Source of the DNA: Aquincola sp.
GTDB lineage: Bacteria; Pseudomonadota; Gammaproteobacteria; Burkholderiales; Burkholderiaceae_C
Assembly (NCBI GenBank): GCA_029884035.1
Contig: JAOUIM010000175.1
Location: 1-7,288 of the forward strand
DNA: 7,288 bases
Direction of reading: 5' to 3'
Under the pieces are notes generated by a model that saw nothing but the letters and a program-made list of their open reading frames with translations, did not search any database and was not told the DNA's origin. Positions 1 through 5,357 of the stretch are shown here, piece after piece; within the stretch, counting starts at the first letter, position 1, and each line of letters opens with the position of its first letter. The position numbers and the translations under genes were made by a program.

Positions 1-738
1 CTTATCGATGCGCACATCGGTCACCCGCTGCCCGAAGCGGATCTCGCCGCCCAACGCCTCGATCTCGGCGCGCATCTTCTCGACCATGCCGACGAGCCGG
101 AAGGTGCCGATGTGCGGCTTGGCGACGTAGAGGATCTCGTCGGGCGCGCCGGCCTTCACGAACTCGTCGAGCACCTTGCGCGTGAGGTGGCGCGGATCGC
201 TGATCTGGCTCCACAGCTTGCCATCGGAGAAGGTCCCCGCGCCGCCTTCGCCGAACTGCACGTTCGACTCGGGGTCGAGCACGCCGCGGCGCCACAGGCC
301 CCAGGTGTCCTTGGTGCGTTCGCGCACCTGGCGGCCGCGCTCCAGCACCAGCGGCCGCAAGCCCATCTGCGCCAGCAGCAGCGCGGCGAACAGGCCGCAC
401 GGACCGAAGCCCACCACGAGCGGCCGCGGGCGAGCGACGGCGTGGAAGTCCGCCGGCGCGTGGGCCAGGAATCGGTAGCGCGTGTCGGGGCTTGGTCGCA
501 CCTGCGCGTCGCCCTCGAAGGCGCGCAGCAGCGCCGCCTCGTCGACGCCGGGGCCAAGTTCGCAGTCGAGCGTGTAGATGAGCACCACCGCCGACTTCTT
601 GCGCGCGTCGTAGGCGCGCTTGAAGACGTTGATGTTCTTCAGTTGGTGCTCGGCCAGCCGCAGGCGGGCCAGCACGGCCGGGCGCAGCGCGTCCGGGGCG
701 TGGTCCAGCGGCAGGCGCAGCTCGGTGATTCTCAGCAT
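1..738 (-). CDS. FAD-dependent oxidoreductase, COG2509 type (partial, N-terminal 246 residues)
   Basis: The reading frame is open from the ATG at 738 to the left edge, giving 246 residues; the C-terminal half lies outside the window (the family usually has more than 500 residues). After an N-terminal domain of about 100 residues comes a Rossmann dinucleotide-binding motif, VVGFGPCGLFAA, with glycines at residues 110, 112 and 115. An acidic residue (E133 in LVLERG) follows at the end of the second strand, as expected for binding the FAD ribose. The segment NVQFGEGGAGTFSDGKLW, at about residues 160-177, is a signature I recognise from the uncharacterised COG2509 dehydrogenases. The family is predicted to be cytosolic and flavin-binding, and its substrate is unknown. 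The ribosome binding site before the ATG is weak. A 55-residue small gene lies 65 bases upstream on the same strand, so co-transcription is possible. The family call is firm; the reaction is not known. Confidence 0.88.
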   Translation of the reverse strand, partial: MLRITELRLPLDHAPDALRPAVLARLRLAEHQLKNINVFKRAYDARKKSAVVLIYTLDCELGPGVDEAALLRAFEGDAQVRPSPDTRYRFLAHAPADFHAVARPRPLVVGFGPCGLFAALLLAQMGLRPLVLERGRQVRERTKDTWGLWRRGVLDPESNVQFGEGGAGTFSDGKLWSQISDPRHLTRKVLDEFVKAGAPDEILYVAKPHIGTFRLVGMVEKMRAEIEALGGEIRFGQRVTDVRIDK

Positions 739-752
739 GGGCCCGTCACCCC

Positions 753-775
753 GAGGCGGCTCGCCACGCCGCCTC
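753..775 (-). other. Hairpin between small ORF and FAD oxidoreductase
   Basis: An 8-base-pair perfect inverted repeat (753-760 with 768-775) has a 7-base loop. It lies in the 65-base gap between the small basic ORF and the oxidoreductase start. No T tract follows on either strand, so it is not a textbook intrinsic terminator. It could protect the end of the small ORF's transcript or limit read-through, which is an inference. Confidence 0.4.
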
Positions 776-803
776 TCAAACGGTCAGGCGGTGCAGCGCC
801 GGC

Positions 804-971
804 TCAGCCGCCCCGGTGTGCGCGCTTGCCGGGGTTCTTCTTGCTGCGCGTGTGCGAGCCGCGCTCCTTGCTGACGCGCTGGCCGCCGCCGGTATTGCTG
901 TTGGTGCCCTGCACCGTCGCAGGGCGCGGGGTCGCGCGACGGTCGGCCTCGGTGACGATCTTGTTGCCCAT
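804..971 (-). CDS. Small basic hypothetical protein (55 aa)
   Basis: This short frame runs from the ATG at 971 to the TGA at 804-806 and encodes 55 residues beginning MGNKIVTEADRRA and ending KKNPGKRAHRGG. A GGAG ribosome binding site (977-980) sits 5 bases before the ATG and decides this start over the longer in-frame extension, which is Arg/Pro-rich and does not look like a protein. The product is strongly basic and rich in Gly, Arg, Lys, Thr and Ser. It has no hydrophobic core, signal peptide or membrane segment, so it is probably disordered. The Lys/Arg-rich tail would suit binding to RNA, DNA or ribosomes, but I do not recognise a named family. It precedes the FAD oxidoreductase on the same strand. 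The clean ribosome binding site and sensible composition support a real gene. Confidence 0.65.
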   Translation of the reverse strand: MGNKIVTEADRRATPRPATVQGTNSNTGGGQRVSKERGSHTRSKKNPGKRAHRGG

Positions 972-1052
972 GTTGGCTCCGGGAGGTTCTCTTGTCGAGG
1001 GGCGAATTAGGCCACAGGCTCGCGCAGGGGCCGCCGGGGGCTGGCCGGCGCG

Positions 1053-1181
1053 CTTGACATCGATTCCCCAGTCCACAGGGAACCGCCGGCGCATCATCTG
1101 GCGCCGCTGCTCGCGCTGCTGCAGGAGCGGAACGTCGTGACCGCGGCGAGGAGCGTGCCGAACCCAGACGCTCGGACCTGA
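1053..1181 (+). pseudogene. Possible relic of a LysR-type regulator N-terminus
   Basis: Plus-strand frame 1053-1181 has no ATG start and ends in TGA at 1179-1181. It reads in part HLAPLLALLQERNVVTAARS (1095-1154). This resembles the first helix and the start of the helix-turn-helix of LysR regulators, where the pattern is roughly LLxxLLxERxVTxAAxxL. The expected continuation (a segment like LSQPAVS) is missing and the frame stops after about 10 more residues. It is either a decayed fragment or a chance match in GC-rich DNA. The rest of the gap from 972 to 1272 shows no gene that I can support on either strand. Confidence 0.22.
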
Positions 1182-1272
1182 GTCCACCCGATCACGTCCG
1201 CTCGACCGCGACATCGATGAGGGTCGTCGGGCGCGAGTCGCGCGCATCAACCCCCGGGCCCAGAAATTGAAA

Positions 1273-1299
1273 GCGGCGCAGGTGATGAGCCTGCGCCGC
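1273..1299 (-). terminator. Intrinsic terminator of the DUF6502-DUF5666 operon
   Basis: A perfect 10-base-pair GC-rich stem (1273-1282 with 1290-1299) has a 7-base loop. Read on the minus strand it is followed directly by TTTCAATTT, a T-rich tail. It lies about 47 bases beyond the stop codon of the DUF5666 lipoprotein gene. Stem, tail and position all fit a Rho-independent terminator for minus-strand transcription. There is no T tract on the plus side, so it is probably one-directional. Confidence 0.75.
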
Positions 1300-1313
1300 G
1301 TCGTGCCAGCAAA

Positions 1314-1336
1314 GCCCGGGCGACGTCCGCCCGGGC
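1314..1336 (-). terminator. First hairpin of a tandem terminator
   Basis: A perfect 9-base-pair inverted repeat (1314-1322 with 1328-1336) has a 5-base loop. It begins 9 bases past the DUF5666 stop codon. The minus-strand tail after it, TTTGC, is a short T run. It may act as a weak terminator or a 3'-end protecting hairpin ahead of the stronger terminator at 1273-1299. Confidence 0.55.
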
Positions 1337-1345
1337 CTGAGGACA

Positions 1346-2797
1346 TCAGTCGCTTTCCAGTTCGGCTTCGCTCCAGCTGGTGCCATTGTCATTGCTGCGC
1401 AGCTTGACCGTGGCGCCGACCTGGGCGGCCGCCAGAAAGGCATCCCGCGTCATGGGAATGCTGGTGCCGCCGCGGGAGTCGGTGAACGACAGACCGTTGA
1501 CGTCGACCGCCGTGCCCAGGATGGTGAGCGTGGTGCCCGAGGCGGCGGTGACCATGCCGCGCAGTTCCAGTCGCGTGTCGGCGTTGCGCGCTTCCAGCTC
1601 GGTGGCCACCACCGTGGTGCCGTCGCTGGCCACGCGGCCGCGCAGGCGCACATGCTGGCCGGTGACCACGCCGTTCAGCGACAGGCCGTTCAGAGCAGTG
1701 CTTGCGTTGGCCTTGATGGTCACGTTGGGCAGGCCGGTGAGCTTGAAGGTCAGCACGCCGTTGCTGAAGGCGGGCGCCTGCACGTTGCCTTCCAGGCGCG
1801 AGCCGTCGCGCAGCGACACCTTGGTGGCCGTCAGCACGCCGTTGGCGAGTGCGCCTTCGGCTTCCAGCTTCACGCCCAACGCGAAGTCGGCTTGCGTGCC
1901 GCCTTCCCAGCGCGTGCTGCCGCTGGTGTTGACCGTGACGTTGCCGATTCGGAAGCTGGTCGACGTGCCGCTGAGCACGATGCCTTCCACTTCGGCCTGC
2001 GCCCGGCTGGTGCTGCTGGACAGGCCGCCTTCTGGCTCGACCTTGGTGGCCACCAGCGTGCCGCAGGTGTTGCCGGCGTTGCTGCAGCTGCCCTTGACCT
2101 CAACCACCAGGCCGTTCCAGCTGGCCGCAGGCATGTCGCTGGTGGTGGTGCTGGCGCTGTAACTGACGGCGAGGGTGCCGACGTTGAACGAACTGCTGCC
2201 GTCGTGGTTGCTGACGACGCCCTTCACCTCGTACAGGGTTCCGCTGGCCGACAGCTTGTTGACGAAGCTGGCCTGCAGGCCGCCCTTGTCGTCCGGCTGG
2301 CCCTGCACCCGGACGAAGTTGCCGGGCGCCAGCGCCAGCGTGCCGGTGCGCAGCGTGTTGTCCTCGTATTTGGTGGTGGTGTCGTCGATGCGCACGGTCT
2401 GGCCCATCACGACGATGCGGCTGTCGTCGAGCACCTGCTCGATGCGCCCGCTGATGGAGTCGTCCACCTTGAAACCCAGCACATTCGTGGCGCTGTTGAA
2501 GTCCACGCGCACGACGCTGCCGATGGGCAGGGCCGCCCGGGTGGTGGCGCCGGCGCCGTCGCCCGTAACCTTGCTGTCGTCGAACCGCGTGATCGACACG
2601 CCGTTGTCGTCGTAGTGCACGCCGTTGACGATCACGCTGCCGTAGCCGGTCACCGTGCCGAAGGCCACGCCGGTGCCGTTGATGCCGCCACCACCACCGC
2701 CGGTGCCGTCGATGCCGCCGCCACCACCACCGCCGCAGGCGGCCAGCAATGCTGCGGTGAATGCCGCGGCTATTGCCGCCCTGGATTTGCTCGTCAT
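1346..2797 (-). CDS. DUF5666 multi-repeat lipoprotein (483 aa)
   Basis: The protein starts with a lipoprotein signal peptide: a short basic start (MTSKSR), a hydrophobic stretch and the lipobox LAAC with Cys21 as the lipidated residue. A glycine-rich linker follows at residues 22-43, containing two copies of a G6-7-I-[D/N]-G-T-G motif. The rest is about six related beta-rich units of roughly 65-75 residues, starting near residues 46, 116, 189, 268, 332 and 405. They share the pattern G-x-V ... V-x-V-N/D-G, then V-x-V/L-x-G, then A-T-x-V/L, which is typical of DUF5666. The family is secreted and lipid-anchored in proteobacteria, with no established function; the repeats suggest an envelope scaffold or binding role. 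The ATG at 2797 has an ideal AAGGAG site (2805-2810) 7 bases upstream and overlaps the DUF6502 stop as ATGA, so translation is probably coupled. Two hairpins follow the stop codon. Confidence 0.88.
   Translation of the reverse strand: MTSKSRAAIAAAFTAALLAACGGGGGGGIDGTGGGGGGINGTGVAFGTVTGYGSVIVNGVHYDDNGVSITRFDDSKVTGDGAGATTRAALPIGSVVRVDFNSATNVLGFKVDDSISGRIEQVLDDSRIVVMGQTVRIDDTTTKYEDNTLRTGTLALAPGNFVRVQGQPDDKGGLQASFVNKLSASGTLYEVKGVVSNHDGSSSFNVGTLAVSYSASTTTSDMPAASWNGLVVEVKGSCSNAGNTCGTLVATKVEPEGGLSSSTSRAQAEVEGIVLSGTSTSFRIGNVTVNTSGSTRWEGGTQADFALGVKLEAEGALANGVLTATKVSLRDGSRLEGNVQAPAFSNGVLTFKLTGLPNVTIKANASTALNGLSLNGVVTGQHVRLRGRVASDGTTVVATELEARNADTRLELRGMVTAASGTTLTILGTAVDVNGLSFTDSRGGTSIPMTRDAFLAAAQVGATVKLRSNDNGTSWSEAELESD
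2669..2728 (-). repeat. 30-bp tandem duplication encoding the Gly-rich linker
   Basis: Two adjacent 30-base units (2669-2698 and 2699-2728) differ at only two positions (2680/2710 and 2690/2720). They encode the repeated poly-Gly, Ile-Asp/Asn-Gly-Thr-Gly motif directly after the lipidated cysteine of the DUF5666 protein. The 30-base period keeps the frame, so copy number could change by slippage and would lengthen or shorten the linker without breaking the gene. Confidence 0.8.
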
Positions 2798-3642
2798 TTC
2801 GATTCTCCTTGGGGGAATGTCGGGGCAGCAGGTGCCTCGATGTGATAAACGCCCATGCCCAGGCGCACGCGTGGTACGTCGGGCTGGTCATCGGGGGTCA
2901 GGCTGTCCTTGTCGGACAGCCAGCGATCCAGGTGCTCGAGCAGCTCCTGGGCGCGGGCGGCGCTCTCGCGCGTGAAGTCGGGCACCACGGCAGCGGGGAT
3001 GCTCACGTACATCACCTTGCGCTGGTAGCGCGGGTTGGTGGTGCCGTGCTGCAGGTTGTGGTCGATCGTGGTGATCAAGTCGGCCACGTCGGTGCCCAGG
3101 ATGGCCAGCTTGTCCACCTCGCTGGACTTGGGCACGTATGCACGCGTGACCAGTTCGAGCCGCTGGTCCTCGCGTCGCGCCACGGCGCCCACCCGCAGGA
3201 GTTCGTCCAGCACGGCGCGCACCGGCATGTCACCGCTGAAGCGGCGCACCAGTTCGGCGAAGTTGTGGTCACCGTCCTGCAGCGTCAGCGGCAGTGGGTG
3301 GCCGAGGCCGTCCTGGTAATGGGGGTCGCGCACCCATCCGGTCAGTACGCGGGTGGCGCGGTTCGCCGCTTCGCTGGGCAGCGCGCGCACCGGCTCAGGC
3401 CCGCTGACCAGGCGCTGCACGTCTTTGCGGGTCAGGCCGGTCAAGATGGAGGCGCGCGAGATGCTGGGTTTCTTGCCAGGGATGCTGAACTCGTCCATCG
3501 CCACCTGCACGTAGGCATGCTTGGCCAGTTCCTCCAGCACGCCGAAGGGCACGTTGTGACGCAGCAGCAGGCGGCACACAGGGCGCAGCAGTTGCAGCAC
3601 GGAGGCTGTCAGCGCGGTGTGGAGTCGATTGGTGGCGTCCAT
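2794..3642 (-). CDS. DUF6502 family protein, putative DNA-binding (282 aa)
   Basis: The 282-residue soluble protein starts MDATNRLHTALTASVLQLLR and I recognise it as a DUF6502-type protein. It has no signal peptide or membrane segment. Residues 14-48 are predicted helical, and residues 60-78 (SISRASILTGLTRKDVQRL) look like a helix-turn-helix with the second helix as recognition helix. A second winged-helix-like segment may lie near residues 125-155 (FAELVRRFSGDMPVRAVLDELLRVGAVAR). The family has no established function; a transcriptional regulator is my inference. I chose the ATG at 3642. A TTG at 3678 would add 12 residues, but it falls inside the likely -35 element. No Shine-Dalgarno sequence precedes either start. 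The stop overlaps the start of the downstream DUF5666 lipoprotein gene (ATGA), indicating an operon. Confidence 0.8.
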   Translation of the reverse strand: MDATNRLHTALTASVLQLLRPVCRLLLRHNVPFGVLEELAKHAYVQVAMDEFSIPGKKPSISRASILTGLTRKDVQRLVSGPEPVRALPSEAANRATRVLTGWVRDPHYQDGLGHPLPLTLQDGDHNFAELVRRFSGDMPVRAVLDELLRVGAVARREDQRLELVTRAYVPKSSEVDKLAILGTDVADLITTIDHNLQHGTTNPRYQRKVMYVSIPAAVVPDFTRESAARAQELLEHLDRWLSDKDSLTPDDQPDVPRVRLGMGVYHIEAPAAPTFPQGESK

Positions 3643-3644
3643 AG

Positions 3645-3662
3645 TTGGGAAATTTATCCCAA
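3645..3662 (-). promoter_or_regulatory. Palindromic operator candidate over the -10 region
   Basis: Read on the minus strand, TTGGGATAAATTTCCCAA is an inverted repeat with 6-base arms (TTGGGA/TCCCAA) and a 6-base centre. It ends two bases before the ATG of the DUF6502 gene and covers the putative -10 hexamer. Overlapping dyads continue upstream: TTGGCCAA (3666-3673) and CCAAA-T-TTTGG (3659-3669). A repressor binding here would block polymerase. The helix-turn-helix-like DUF6502 protein encoded right behind it is an obvious candidate, which is an inference. Confidence 0.5.
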
Positions 3663-3678
3663 AATTTGGCCAAGTCAA
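3651..3678 (-). promoter_or_regulatory. Promoter of the DUF6502-DUF5666 operon
   Basis: On the minus strand there is a -35 element TTGACT (3673-3678, five of six consensus bases), a 16-base spacer and a -10 element TAAATT (3651-3656, four of six). An alternative -10, GATAAA (3653-3658), has the TG of an extended -10. Transcription would begin at about 3642-3645, which is at or next to the ATG at 3642, so the message would be leaderless or nearly so. This fits the absence of a Shine-Dalgarno sequence. Confidence 0.5.
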
Positions 3679-3879
3679 GTCGGATCGCCGACAACATCAT
3701 CGACTTTGTTTCAAGATGTGACTGATTGACGCTCTGCCAAGTGGGCTTCCTCGCCACTGGTTTCGAGCCGAAATCAGCGTCTGTGGCCCCTCCTGCCAGG
3801 TTTGTACGCGGCAAGGCAACTCGCGACGACGGTCCGCGCCGACGGCTGAGAGGGTCGCTTCCGGGTCGAAAGCACAAGG
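3679..3879. other. Intergenic region with no supported gene
   Basis: Between the DUF6502 promoter and the hairpin behind dbpA I see no convincing gene. Short open frames on both strands have Arg/Pro/Ser-rich products with no recognisable domain and no ribosome binding site. The stretch at 3691-3730 is less GC-rich than its surroundings and may hold upstream promoter or regulatory sequence. Confidence 0.5.
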
Positions 3880-3906
3880 CCGTTGCGGACCGCGTACCCG
3901 CAACGG
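3880..3906 (-). terminator. Candidate terminator downstream of dbpA
   Basis: A perfect 9-base-pair inverted repeat (3880-3888 with 3898-3906) has a 9-base loop and starts 22 bases beyond the dbpA stop codon. The minus-strand sequence after it, CCTTGTGCTTTC, is only moderately T-rich, so this would be a weak intrinsic terminator or a 3'-end stabilising hairpin. It separates dbpA from the DUF6502 operon, which has its own promoter. Confidence 0.5.
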
Positions 3907-3927
3907 TCCACCCCGGACCCGTCGTCC

Positions 3928-5340
<1,413 letters not shown>

Positions 5341-5357
5341 GGGCGATTATCCAGGCC
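5341..5357. promoter_or_regulatory. 17-bp divergent promoter region between two RNA helicase genes
   Basis: Only 17 bases separate the dbpA ATG from the GTG of the SUV3-like helicase. On the minus strand the -10 hexamer GATAAT (5346-5351) matches consensus at five of six positions; a poor -35, TTGCGT (5367-5372), lies inside the neighbour's coding sequence. On the plus strand GATTAT (5345-5350) matches at four of six positions, and I see no -35. The two hexamers overlap almost completely. Each would start transcription at or next to its own start codon, so both messages could be leaderless. Confidence 0.45.

Noticed and set aside
1054..1059. TTGACA on the plus strand as a -35 element
   Set aside because: No acceptable -10 hexamer lies 15-19 bases downstream and no gene follows in that direction.
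112..1140. 342-residue plus-strand open frame over the left part of the window
   Set aside because: It lies opposite the FAD oxidoreductase and the small ORF, changes composition midway, and matches no family I recognise.
1652..2845. Long plus-strand open frame (397 residues) opposite the DUF5666 lipoprotein gene
   Set aside because: Its product is His/Ala/Val/Gly-rich with no domain, and it mirrors the codon bias of the real minus-strand gene, which has a lipobox, a ribosome binding site and recognisable repeats.
3643..3678. Upstream TTG start adding 12 residues to the DUF6502 protein
   Set aside because: The TTG codon lies within the putative -35 hexamer, the extension would be read through the palindrome, and no ribosome binding site precedes it.
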